From Bacteroidales bacterium (GTDB lineage Bacteria > Bacteroidota > Bacteroidia > Bacteroidales > VadinHA17), in contig JAIPBU010000033.1 of NCBI GenBank assembly GCA_021738535.1, positions 1 through 44,642 on the forward strand: a stretch of DNA of 44,642 nt, in the 5' to 3' direction. Below the pieces are notes generated by a model. That model ran no database searches. It worked only from the letters and a program-made list of their open reading frames with translations, and had not been told where the DNA came from. Positions within the stretch are counted from its first letter, which is position 1. Each line of letters opens with the position of its first letter. The position numbers and the translations under genes are program-made. Shown piece by piece: positions 29,725 through 37,439 of the stretch.

Positions 29725-29931
29725 ATGAAAAGACTGGCTGAATTTGTAAAAGAAAGACGTAAGGAGGCTAAGCTTACCCAGGAGGAGTTTGCTGATCGGA
29801 CAGGTGTGGCGCTTACAGTAATAAGGAAGGTTGAGCAGGGTAAGAGCAACCTGAATATGGATAAGGTGAACCTTATACTTAGGATGTTCGGACATGAACT
29901 GGCCCCGGTAAACAGTAAAGAACTGGAATAA
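29725..29931 (+). CDS. hipB: HipB-like XRE antitoxin/repressor
   Basis: A 68-residue XRE-family protein with a helix-turn-helix at about 5-60 (RRKEAKLTQEEFADRTGVAL, TVIRKVEQGKSNLNMDKVN). In HipBA and HipBST modules this protein binds the operator and the kinase. Its stop TAA overlaps the ATG of the next gene by one base (TAATG), suggesting coupled translation. Three regularly spaced palindromic operators lie immediately upstream, so it is very likely autoregulated. Length and sequence fit the short HipB/y4mF group. Confidence 0.92.
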   Translation: MKRLAEFVKERRKEAKLTQEEFADRTGVALTVIRKVEQGKSNLNMDKVNLILRMFGHELAPVNSKELE

Positions 29932-30263
29932 TGAGAAAAGCTGAAGTATATTATAATGATCACCTTGCAGGTATTCTTACTGAAAGAGATGATGGTGACT
30001 ACATCTTCCGGTACACCGGGCAGTATGTAAATGATCATCCCGGTAAATTCATAACTTTTACCATGCCTGTGAGAGAAAAGCCATATACCTCTGACCGCCT
30101 CTTCCCCTTCTTCGAGGGATTGATACCTGAAGGGTGGCTGTTGGATATAGCATCCAGGAACTGGAAGATAAACCAGTCTGACCGTATGGGATTACTGCTG
30201 GCCTGTTGCCGCGACTGTATAGGAGCGGTAAGTGTTGTACCTGTAAATATTGAAAATGAATAA
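29931..30263 (+). CDS. hipS: HipS-like protein (stand-alone HipA N-terminal subdomain)
   Basis: A 110-residue protein matching only the N-terminal subdomain of HipA: KAEVYYNDHLAGILTE, then FTMPVREKPYTSDRLFPFFE and GLIPEGWLLDIASRNWKI, with DRMGLLLACCRDCIGAVSV near the end. In E. coli O127 HipBST, HipS is this same split-off part and acts as the antitoxin that neutralises the kinase HipT. The gene overlaps hipB by one base at its start and the kinase gene by eight bases at its end, so all three are translationally linked. The gene order B-S-T is that of HipBST. Confidence 0.88.
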   Translation: MRKAEVYYNDHLAGILTERDDGDYIFRYTGQYVNDHPGKFITFTMPVREKPYTSDRLFPFFEGLIPEGWLLDIASRNWKINQSDRMGLLLACCRDCIGAVSVVPVNIENE

Positions 30264-31200
30264 GAAGTGCTTATATTGCTACGGTCCATTAAATGGTACG
30301 GGCGACTTTCACCCCGACTGTTCCGCTGAATTCTTTGGAACAAAACAGGCTCCTGTAATACCTTACTCAATTGACCAGTTGGCTGAGCTGGCAAAGAATG
30401 TGGTTGAACGCAGTGTTACGGTCCCGGGCGTCCAGGCCAAGCTGTCATTATCGCTGGTTAAGGACAGGCAGCAAGCAGGTGCATCAAGACTCACTGTTGT
30501 TGGTGCACTGGGAGGGAATTATATCTTCAAGCCTCCATCTGAATATTACCCTGAGATGCCTCAGAACGAGCACCTGACAATGCGTATTGCCGGGGCATAT
30601 GGGATACAGGTCGTGCCATCAAGCATGATAAGGCTGGCATCAGGTGAATTATCCTACATAACCAGGCGTGTAGACAGAACGAAAGATGGTGCTAAGATCC
30701 ATATGATAGACATGTTCCAGGTAACAGAGGCCTTCGATAAGTATAAAAGCTCTATGGAAAAGATTGGAAAAGCCTTACATGATTATTCTCTAAACACCAT
30801 GCTGGATAAGCTCTTCCTCTTCGAACTTACATTATTCAGTTTTCTGACTGGTAATAACGATATGCACCTAAAGAACTATTCAATGATAGAGGGACCATCC
30901 GGCTGGGTGCTGTCACCGGCATACGACCTCCTGAATGTTGCTATAATATTACCTGAAGACACCGAGGAGCTTGCCCTTCCACTGGAAGGCAGGAAACGAA
31001 AACTGAGCAAGGGCCATTTCAAACGCTTTGGCAGGAGGCTTGAGCTTACGGACAAACAAATTGAAGGAGCTTTCTCCCGTATGATCAGGAACAAGCCCCT
31101 GGCAAGCGAGTGGATTGAAAAGTCCTTCCTTTCCGATAAAATGAAAAAAGCCTACGCAAAACTCCTCGATTCAAGATACGCGCAACTGGGACTTGAGTGA
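30256..31200 (+). CDS. hipT: HipT-like serine/threonine kinase toxin
   Basis: 314 residues from ATG 30256; a TTG at 30250 would add two residues. The N-terminus has a small Cys/His cluster (CLYC, HPDC) that could bind zinc. The glycine-rich loop region VPGVQAKLSLSL carries S64 and S66 in an SLS motif, comparable to the SxS autophosphorylation motif described for HipT (Ser57/Ser59). Catalytic elements are GNNDMHLKNYS (catalytic Asp and Asn) and SPAYDLLNV (metal-binding Asp). It should phosphorylate a translation factor such as an aminoacyl-tRNA synthetase; HipT in E. coli targets TrpS. The kinase lacks the N-subdomain, which is supplied by the preceding hipS gene. The target here is unknown. 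Confidence 0.88.
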   Translation: MNKKCLYCYGPLNGTGDFHPDCSAEFFGTKQAPVIPYSIDQLAELAKNVVERSVTVPGVQAKLSLSLVKDRQQAGASRLTVVGALGGNYIFKPPSEYYPEMPQNEHLTMRIAGAYGIQVVPSSMIRLASGELSYITRRVDRTKDGAKIHMIDMFQVTEAFDKYKSSMEKIGKALHDYSLNTMLDKLFLFELTLFSFLTGNNDMHLKNYSMIEGPSGWVLSPAYDLLNVAIILPEDTEELALPLEGRKRKLSKGHFKRFGRRLELTDKQIEGAFSRMIRNKPLASEWIEKSFLSDKMKKAYAKLLDSRYAQLGLE

Positions 31201-31204
31201 TGTT

Positions 31205-31331
31205 AACATTCATTGAAGGACCCGTCATGCATTAAGTATCCTGATTAATATTAAAAACAAGCACCAGGCCTCCGTATACAAAAATTAGAATTGTGAATAA
31301 CCAGGCAATTATTTAAATTGCATATTGCAAT
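31205..31331 (+). repeat. dispersed repeat, copy A (partial) with 55-bp tail
   Basis: A diverged copy of the island repeat, recognisable by GAAGGACCCGTCATGCA and CAAGCACCAGGCCTCCG. It continues into a 55-bp tail at 31277-31331 that matches 37244-37298 at 51 of 55 positions. The tail ends in ATTGCA-tat-TGCAAT and lies just upstream of the gene at 31347. Confidence 0.75.
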
Positions 31332-31346
31332 GCAAAAAACACTCTC

Positions 31347-31811
31347 ATGGCTAAACTGGTAAGACAATTAGGAACCATAGAACGTCAGTTAAAGAAGAAT
31401 GATATTCTGGAACTGGCTTTTGATAATGCAAAGGCAGTAATAGAAAGCGGCAAATATGATCTCCTGAAAGTCTATATTGAATTAAAACGTTACGAAACAT
31501 ACCTGAAGGGATTAATAGAACATCTTAAAGAACCTGCACTTGAAAAGGCCAATAAAGAAGGTAAGAAGTCTTTTGAATATGATGATGCCAGGATAAATAT
31601 ATCTAAAAGAACGAAATGGGATTTTTCGGCAGATGCAGAATGGGCAGATCTTGATGAACAAATAAGACAACTTACATTAAAAAGAAAGGAAAGAGAACAG
31701 TATCTAAGGCAAAATAAGAAAGTAGCTCTGGTAGACGAGGAAACAGGAGAAGTTCATGATGAGTTTGATCTTCCCACCGAAATCAAATACGGATTGACTG
31801 TGCGGCTTTAG
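31347..31811 (+). CDS. coiled-coil protein of unknown function, possibly phage-derived
   Basis: A 154-residue highly charged protein, mostly helical, with coiled-coil-like stretches at about 1-75 and 100-125 (DEQIRQLTLKRKEREQYLRQ). A conserved-looking core reads ISKRTKWDFSADAEWADLDE. The C-terminus is EVHDEFDLPTEIKYGLTVRL. The overall look resembles small proteins of Bacteroidota phages, but I cannot name a family. It is preceded by the 55-bp tail shared with the TAC module, so the two may share promoter elements. Confidence 0.65.
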   Translation: MAKLVRQLGTIERQLKKNDILELAFDNAKAVIESGKYDLLKVYIELKRYETYLKGLIEHLKEPALEKANKEGKKSFEYDDARINISKRTKWDFSADAEWADLDEQIRQLTLKRKEREQYLRQNKKVALVDEETGEVHDEFDLPTEIKYGLTVRL

Positions 31812-31912
31812 CCTTTCGTCAGATCCATCGATATCCAATCAATATTTGTATATTAGTCGCACCAAATAATAAGCCTGTAATTTTACAATATGATAACCCA
31901 AAACTAAAGCAC

Positions 31913-32848
31913 ATGAATCTTTTATATGAAGTACCGGGATGGAGCGGTTACAGCATCCTGCTCATCGTTACTTTTGCACTGATTGCTTTTAATGAATTTG
32001 GACGAACAACGAAGTGGGGAGGAATACTTCTCTTCCTGGTTGTACCTGTCATACTTACAATTTTTGTCTGGCCAAAAACTGCTGCCCCCGGGAATGAATA
32101 CGGCACCGGGACATGGTTTAACTGGGTAAAGACATATTCAGCATTAGCCGGTGTACTGGGATTCATGGCTATAAGGTACATCCCGTATTTAGCCCGGAAA
32201 AAATGGGCACTTGCATTTCCTGCCGCTATACTGGCTATTAACATCCTGGAAGCCTGTATAAGAGATTTCCAGGTATATAGCTATGGCCTCTGGGACGGTG
32301 GATATGTTGATAACCTGTGGACAATGTCCGGACCATGGAACATAATGAACGGTATCGCCGGGATACTTAATATACTTACGATTTGCGGCTGGCTGGGAAT
32401 AGTAATATCAAAAGACAAATCAAAAGACATGATATGGCCTGACATGATATGGGCCTGGATTATCGCCTATGACCTGTGGAACTTTGCATATACATATAAT
32501 TGCATATCCGATCATTCATTTTACAGCGGCGTTGCACTGCTTCTTTCTTGCACAATACCGGCCTTCTTCATTGTAAAGGGAGCATGGCTGCAACACCGTG
32601 CTTCAACCCTGGCGCTCTGGATAATGTTTGTAATGACCGTACCACAGTTTGCCGACAGAATTGCACCGGTACCAACAACACATAACCCAAAAGCATTCTT
32701 TGTTGTGAGTCTGATAGCACTGCTGTCAAATCTTGCACTCTTCATATACCAGGTCATCAGGATCAGGAAGAAAAAACTCAATCCTCTGAAAGATGAAATA
32801 TACGCAGAAACCAAAACCTATAAAAAAGTACTTGCCGAACACGTATAA
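31913..32848 (+). CDS. polytopic membrane protein (DUF5692-like)
   Basis: A 311-residue integral membrane protein with about eight hydrophobic helices. Notable motifs are EACIRDFQVYSYGLWDGGYV, WNIMNGIAGILNILTI and DMIWAWIIAYDLWNFAYTYN. The pattern resembles the DUF5692 family, whose function is unknown; I am only moderately sure of the family name. The C-terminal tail is cytoplasmic and charged (KKKLNPLKDEIYAETKTYKK). The gene follows the phage-like gene by 100 bp on the same strand. Confidence 0.7.
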   Translation: MNLLYEVPGWSGYSILLIVTFALIAFNEFGRTTKWGGILLFLVVPVILTIFVWPKTAAPGNEYGTGTWFNWVKTYSALAGVLGFMAIRYIPYLARKKWALAFPAAILAINILEACIRDFQVYSYGLWDGGYVDNLWTMSGPWNIMNGIAGILNILTICGWLGIVISKDKSKDMIWPDMIWAWIIAYDLWNFAYTYNCISDHSFYSGVALLLSCTIPAFFIVKGAWLQHRASTLALWIMFVMTVPQFADRIAPVPTTHNPKAFFVVSLIALLSNLALFIYQVIRIRKKKLNPLKDEIYAETKTYKKVLAEHV

Positions 32849-32957
32849 CAAATAATAATAACTACTTACACCCCGCCCCGTGAGAAAATTACACTGAGCA
32901 AATTTTGATTCATGGATAATTACCACTATTTTTTCGGGAACTGATTTGCCATTTTAA

Positions 32958-33755
32958 ATGAAAAACAAGTATACAGCCGAAAAATACCCGGCCATCAGGA
33001 AAGCAACAGTAGAACTTCTCAGAGCTTCACGCAGAAAAAACATGATACACTCCTTTATCGAGGTGGATATTTCTGCTGCAAGGAAAGCGCTGAAAACACT
33101 GAAAAAGGAATCCGGACAGTTTATTTCATTTACGGGCTATATAATTTATTGTGCAGGCAAGGCTGTTGAAAAAGATAAACATGTGCATGCTTACCGCGAC
33201 AGGAGAAACCATTTGATAATGTTTGACGATGTTGATGTATCAACAACTATTGAAAGGAAGGTTGATGGAAAGAACGAAGTAGTTGCCATGATTGTCAGGG
33301 CGGCTAACAAGAAATCAATTGCATCTATATCAGAGGAGATAAGGCAGGAAAAGAATAAACACATTGATAGTGCTGAGGTTTATCGCTCAATAAAACTCTA
33401 CCTTTCTGTACCGGCCTTCATCCGGCGCCTGGTTTTTCGTCTGCTCGACCGCTCACCGGGGCAGATGAAGAAAAGGGCAGGAACTGTAATGGTAACATCA
33501 GGCAATATGGTTGGAAGGGGAGCCGGCTGGGGCTTGCCTATTGCCAGCCATACACTTAACATAACTATCGGCAGTATAGTGGACAGGCTTGTAAATATTG
33601 AAGGCAGTCCTGAAGCCAGGGAGCATCTTTGTCTTACAATAAGCTTTGATCACGATATAGTTGACGGGGCACCTGCAGCGAGGTTTACAAGGCAATTGAA
33701 AAAAATAATTGAATCAGGAATACTAAACGATAAAGTCACCAGGAATAATACTTAA
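32958..33755 (+). CDS. CAT-fold acyltransferase (2-oxo acid dehydrogenase E2 catalytic domain-like)
   Basis: A 265-residue protein matching the catalytic domain of dihydrolipoamide acyltransferases. The active-site motif HDIVDGAPAARF (HxxxDG) lies near the C-terminus, the usual place. There is no lipoyl domain or E1/E3-binding segment, and no E1 or E3 gene nearby, so it is not a working E2 subunit. Similar stand-alone proteins occur in Bacteroidota and may acylate small molecules or CoA-linked substrates. It is followed 26 bp later by the TrmO-like gene and probably co-transcribed with it. Confidence 0.8.
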   Translation: MKNKYTAEKYPAIRKATVELLRASRRKNMIHSFIEVDISAARKALKTLKKESGQFISFTGYIIYCAGKAVEKDKHVHAYRDRRNHLIMFDDVDVSTTIERKVDGKNEVVAMIVRAANKKSIASISEEIRQEKNKHIDSAEVYRSIKLYLSVPAFIRRLVFRLLDRSPGQMKKRAGTVMVTSGNMVGRGAGWGLPIASHTLNITIGSIVDRLVNIEGSPEAREHLCLTISFDHDIVDGAPAARFTRQLKKIIESGILNDKVTRNNT

Positions 33756-33781
33756 TAAAAACAACTTAAAACAAAAGGATT

Positions 33782-34258
33782 ATGAATGATACTTTCGAGG
33801 TCAAATCTATCGGATCCGTAATTAATGAAGAGGGAAGCTATTATATAAAGATTAAAGAAGAATACCTCGAGGCCCTCACCGGTCTTGAGGATTACAGCCA
33901 TATAGACATTATATGGTGGGGACATCTCAGCGACAGCAATGAAGGCAGGAAGACAACAAAACTGGGTAAACTTTTCAAGAAAGGTCCCGATGAGATTGGT
34001 GTTTTTGCCACCAGGGCACCCTTCAGGCCCAATCCAATACTCACAAGTACCATCAGGGTACAGAAAATTGATTTTGATAAAGGAATAATACACACCCCCT
34101 TTATTGATGCGGAGAATGAAACACCCGTCCTCGACATCAAGCCCTACCGCAAGATGGAAAGGGTAAAAAACTGCAGAGTACCGGAATGGACTGAAAGCTG
34201 GCCCGAATGGTTTGAAGATGCAGCCACCTATAACTGGGATAAAGAAATAAATAAATAA
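33782..34258 (+). CDS. TsaA/TrmO-like SAM-dependent methyltransferase
   Basis: A 158-residue protein of the TsaA (YaeB/TrmO) fold. Typical motifs are FEVKSIGSV at the start, LEDYSHIDIIWWGHLS, GVFATRAPFRPNPILTST and PVLDIKPY. E. coli TrmO methylates t6A37 of tRNA-Thr(GGU) to m6t6A using SAM. This protein is shorter than E. coli TrmO and lacks its C-terminal extension, as do archaeal and many bacterial relatives, so the substrate may differ. It lies 26 bp after the acyltransferase gene and ends just before repeat copy B. Confidence 0.85.
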   Translation: MNDTFEVKSIGSVINEEGSYYIKIKEEYLEALTGLEDYSHIDIIWWGHLSDSNEGRKTTKLGKLFKKGPDEIGVFATRAPFRPNPILTSTIRVQKIDFDKGIIHTPFIDAENETPVLDIKPYRKMERVKNCRVPEWTESWPEWFEDAATYNWDKEINK

Positions 34259-34363
34259 TGTTGTTAAGTGCGTGAAGTAACTCCCTTCGACAACCTACCA
34301 GACTTATGCTACTATGTGCAAATGCTACGCTACTGCAATTAGCATCTATACTGCTCATTATTG

Positions 34364-34640
34364 CTCAGGGACCTTTGGTTCATAGAATGTATTATCGTTC
34401 CTAAGTAGCATTAATTAGTCAGGTTTCCCAGCTCTAGATACAAAGGTCCCTGAGCCCTTAATAGTAGCTAATAGAAATCTTCTATCTGCGATAACAAAAA
34501 GTATTACAGGAACAATCATGCAAAAAGTCGTCGAAGGGCCCGTCATGCAAAAAGAATCATAATTATTACTTAAACAAGCACCAGGTCTCCCCATGCAATT
34601 ATTAACCCCATTTATATCCCGAACTCGGGACCAGGTTACT
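34364..34640 (+). repeat. dispersed island repeat, copy B (most complete)
   Basis: The copy begins with a perfect 14-bp inverted repeat, CTCAGGGACCTTTG at 34364-34377 and CAAAGGTCCCTGAG at 34441-34454. It continues through a core containing TTAATAGTAGCTAATAGAAA, CAGGAACAATCATGCAAAAA, GTCGAAGGGCCCGTCATGC and CAAGCACCAGGTCTCC. Copies C (35941-36205), D (37017-37200) and A (31205-31276) share parts of it in the same orientation. No open frame runs through it. Confidence 0.85.
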
Positions 34641-34703
34641 TCTCACGCCTGTGAGCAGATTACCCGGATCGCCTGTTTTCTTTTGTATTTCCAGATTTAT
34701 TTT

Positions 34704-34724
34704 TATACCTTCGGGTATAATACC
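34704..34724 (+). promoter_or_regulatory. hairpin and TATACC half-sites before the AAA ATPase gene
   Basis: TATACC-TTCG-GGTATA at 34704-34719 can form a stem with a stable TTCG loop. It overlaps the palindrome GGTAT-A-ATACC at 34714-34724. The start codon is 14 bp further on. It may be an operator or a small translational control hairpin. Confidence 0.5.
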
Positions 34725-34737
34725 AATAAGTATAAAA

Positions 34738-35865
34738 ATGAACTCATCACCATTTATTTATGGCAAGACAGTAAGCAATTCAGCTTTTATAAACAGGAAA
34801 GATGAAATAAACAGGCTTAAAACTAATATCACTAATGGTGTTAATACAACAATCATCTCACCCAGGCGGTGGGGCAAATCTTCCCTTGTTGAAAAAACAA
34901 TGAATTCCATCGCTAAATCAAGTGATAAAACAGGTTTTGTAATCTTAGATCTCTTTACTGTCAGTACATCAGAACAGTTCCTGGAGAAATTTGCTCGCGA
35001 AACCATCAAAGCAAGCTCAAACAAGTGGGAGGATTGGATAAATAATGCCGGATCTGTTTTCAGAAAACTTATTCCAAAAATCCATGTTGGACCTGATCCG
35101 GTGAATGATTTCAGTTTGAGTTTTGACTGGGATGAATTAAAAAAAAGTGAAGAAGAGATAATAAATCTTGCAGAAACTCTGGCCGTCAAAAAAAATATTA
35201 AAATGATTGTTTGCCTTGATGAGTTTCAAAACATTGCCGGTTTCAAAAACTTCGAAGCTTTCGAAAAAAAACTTAGAGCCATATGGCAAAGACAGAAAAA
35301 CACCACTTATTGCTTATATGGGAGCAAACGACATATGATGAGCAATATTTTCAATAATCCTTCTAAACCATTCTACAAGTTCGGAGATATCATGTTTCTT
35401 GATAAAATTGAAGAAAAACAATGGGTAAAATATATTACCTCCAGGTTTAATAAAACAGGGAAAGAAATACCTGCTGACCTTGCATCAAAGGTAGCAAGAT
35501 TAATGCAAAACCATCCTTGGTATGTACAGCAACTGTCACAATACATATGGAACAGGACAAAAGAATTAAGCGACCAGGAGATTTTAGAAGAAGCACTTAC
35601 CGAATTAATAAACACCAACACTCCATTTTATCAAAGCCAGGCTGAGTCTCTCAGCATAACACAAATTAACCTATTAACAGCAGTAATAAACTCTGAAACC
35701 AAACTAACATCAACAGAAGTGATGAAGTATTATAAACTGGGAACTCCCAGGAATGTAACAAAAAACAGGGATACTCTTATTAATAATGATATTATTCAAA
35801 GAAAAAATAAAGGCTTCGAATTCCTTGATCCCGCCTTTGAGATATGGTTCAGGCAAAATTATTAA
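34738..35865 (+). CDS. AAA+ ATPase of the archaeal-type (ATPase_2) family
   Basis: 375 residues from ATG 34738 (MNSSPFIYGKTVSNSAF); the upstream frame to 34651 runs through repeat DNA and is not likely coding. Motifs are the Walker A SPRRWGKSSLV and the Walker B MIVCLDEFQNI, followed by a GSKRHMM sensor-like segment. The C-terminal ~80 residues look like a winged helix (SITQINLLTAVINSETKLTS, KYYKLGTPRNVTKNRDTLIN). This STAND-like ATPase group is common in Bacteroidota and Archaea and is poorly characterised; it is sometimes linked to defence or DNA metabolism. It sits alone between repeat copies B and C. Confidence 0.85.
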   Translation: MNSSPFIYGKTVSNSAFINRKDEINRLKTNITNGVNTTIISPRRWGKSSLVEKTMNSIAKSSDKTGFVILDLFTVSTSEQFLEKFARETIKASSNKWEDWINNAGSVFRKLIPKIHVGPDPVNDFSLSFDWDELKKSEEEIINLAETLAVKKNIKMIVCLDEFQNIAGFKNFEAFEKKLRAIWQRQKNTTYCLYGSKRHMMSNIFNNPSKPFYKFGDIMFLDKIEEKQWVKYITSRFNKTGKEIPADLASKVARLMQNHPWYVQQLSQYIWNRTKELSDQEILEEALTELINTNTPFYQSQAESLSITQINLLTAVINSETKLTSTEVMKYYKLGTPRNVTKNRDTLINNDIIQRKNKGFEFLDPAFEIWFRQNY

Positions 35866-35940
35866 CCACAAACCCTGTTACGTCCAGAGTACTCGGGACC
35901 AAATTACGCGAGCAACGCGAGCAAATTACGAACCCTCCCT

Positions 35941-36205
35941 GGGTTCATAGAATGTATTATCGTTCCTAAGATGCATTAATTAGGAAGGGTTAACAGAACT
36001 AGCTACAAAGGTCCCTGAGCCCTTAATAGTAGCTAGTAGAAATTTTCTTGCTGCGATTACAATGAATATTACAGGAACAATCATGCAAAAGGTCGTCGAA
36101 GGGCCCATCATGCAAAAAGAATCATAATTATTACTTAAACAAGCACCAGGTCTCCGCACACAATTATTATCCCAATTTACGTCCTGGGCACTCGGAGCCA
36201 ATTAC
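35941..36205 (+). repeat. dispersed island repeat, copy C
   Basis: Near-identical to copy B from GGTTCATAGAATGTATTATC onward, including CAAAGGTCCCTGAG at 36006-36019 and the full core. The left arm of the 14-bp inverted repeat is missing or replaced by CCCTCCCTG. It lies between the AAA ATPase and methyltransferase genes. Confidence 0.85.
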
Positions 36206-36342
36206 ACCCCGCGCCATCGGGGGTCAGTTACAAACCATAGTGAGGTATTCCTGTTTTGACAAATGTTTAATTAGCTTAATCTTAGAGCTTATTGATTGAG
36301 ATTTTTTATTTACATTTATACTTCCTTTAATGCAAAACCTCA

Positions 36343-36909
36343 ATGACAGTAAGCTACGACAATATTTATGAGGATGAGAATTTTTTCGGAGAACCATATC
36401 CGGAACTGATTGAGTTTTTTGCCGGGTATCCGGAAAAAGGAAAGGTACTGGACCTGGGTTGCGGTCAGGGAAGAAATGCAATTGCACTGGCCCGGCTGGG
36501 CTATGCCGTTACTGGAATTGACATTTCAAAAGTCGGTATAGGCCAAATGAATCAAGCCGGGAAAGCTGAGAATTTAAACCTGGAAGGTGAAGTAGGAGAT
36601 ATTTACCGTTTCGAAGAGTTTGACCAGTATGATTTTATACTGCTAGACAGTATTTTCCATTTCACAAAAAAAGATAAGGAAAAAGAAGTAAGATTAGTTC
36701 AGAAAATTGTCTCCCGGGCTGAACCCGGATGCCTCATAGTTATCTGTATTCAGGACACAAGAAATATAGTCAAAATCCTTAATCAGGCAATTGACTTTAA
36801 TGGAAAACTTAACCGACTAGCAGACAGAAAATTCAAATATGTTTTTGAAGATGACGATAGCGGACACATGTCCGAATCTGACTGCAGAATGATAATAGCT
36901 GAGAAGTAA
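36343..36909 (+). CDS. class I SAM-dependent methyltransferase (TehB-like)
   Basis: A 188-residue methyltransferase. SAM-binding motif I is VLDLGCGQGRNAIALARLGY, followed by VTGIDIS and a typical motif IV region DFILLDSIFHF. The sequence resembles the TehB/tellurite-resistance methyltransferase group, which acts on small substrates, but no TehA partner is present. It sits alone between repeat copies C and D. The substrate is not predictable. Confidence 0.85.
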   Translation: MTVSYDNIYEDENFFGEPYPELIEFFAGYPEKGKVLDLGCGQGRNAIALARLGYAVTGIDISKVGIGQMNQAGKAENLNLEGEVGDIYRFEEFDQYDFILLDSIFHFTKKDKEKEVRLVQKIVSRAEPGCLIVICIQDTRNIVKILNQAIDFNGKLNRLADRKFKYVFEDDDSGHMSESDCRMIIAEK

Positions 36910-37439
36910 TCCTGTGGGTCGAACTTTTCGTTCTTCACTATTCCCAACATTTTTCGCCTTTAGTCCTTTGTCTTTCCCCTGCCCTGTCCGCTATAGCCTG
37001 TAAGGCGGAGGTGGAAGTCCTTAATAATAGCTAATAGAAAAGCAACTATCTGCGATAACAATAAGTATTACAGGAACAATCATGCAAACAGTCGTCGAAG
37101 GGCCCGTCATGCAAAAAGAATCATAATTATTACTTAAGCAAGCACCAAAATCTCCGCACACAATTATTATCCCAATTTACGTCCCGGGCACTCGGGACCA
37201 AGTACGCCGAACAAAGTGAGACAAATTCTACATTCAAAGACGATACAAAAATTAGAATTGTGAATTACCGGGTAATTATTTAAATTGCATACTGCAATAT
37301 AGAAACTGTATAACTTTAGAAAGATACAAATTCAGAAAACCTCTTATCGACCTGTTAGTCTATATGTTAATACATTTCTGTAGAGATCACACAAAAAAGT
37401 ACATGATTTTCTTGTATATAATTAACCTATAGCTTAATT
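36910..37439. other. 530-bp noncoding region before the TAC module
   Basis: It contains a pyrimidine-rich stretch (36920-36985), a CCGC/GGCGG stem region, repeat copy D (37017-37200), an AATTACG-like spacer and the 55-bp tail (37244-37298). Then an AT-rich 140 bp precedes the toxin gene. No gene is seen. Confidence 0.7.
37017..37298 (+). repeat. dispersed island repeat, copy D with 55-bp tail
   Basis: The copy carries the core from GTCCTTAATAATAGCTAATAG through TTTACGTCCCGGGCACTCGG but lacks the inverted-repeat part. After a divergent spacer comes the 55-bp tail at 37244-37298, shared with copy A and containing the palindromes AATTACC-G-GGTAATT and ATTGCA-tac-TGCAAT. The tail lies 142 bp before the TAC toxin start. 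Confidence 0.82.

Noticed and set aside
32958..33755. Pyruvate dehydrogenase E2 subunit
   Set aside because: It has only the catalytic domain, no lipoyl domain, and no E1 or E3 gene nearby.
34651..34737. N-terminal extension of the AAA ATPase
   Set aside because: It passes through spacer repeat and the hairpin region; ATG 34738 lies just before the conserved N-terminus.
31205..37298. Integron cassette array with the repeats as attC sites
   Set aside because: The repeats are far longer than attC sites, and they do not show consistent paired RYYYAAC/GTTRRRY core sites; only one chance GTTAAGT was found near copy B. No integrase gene is in the window.
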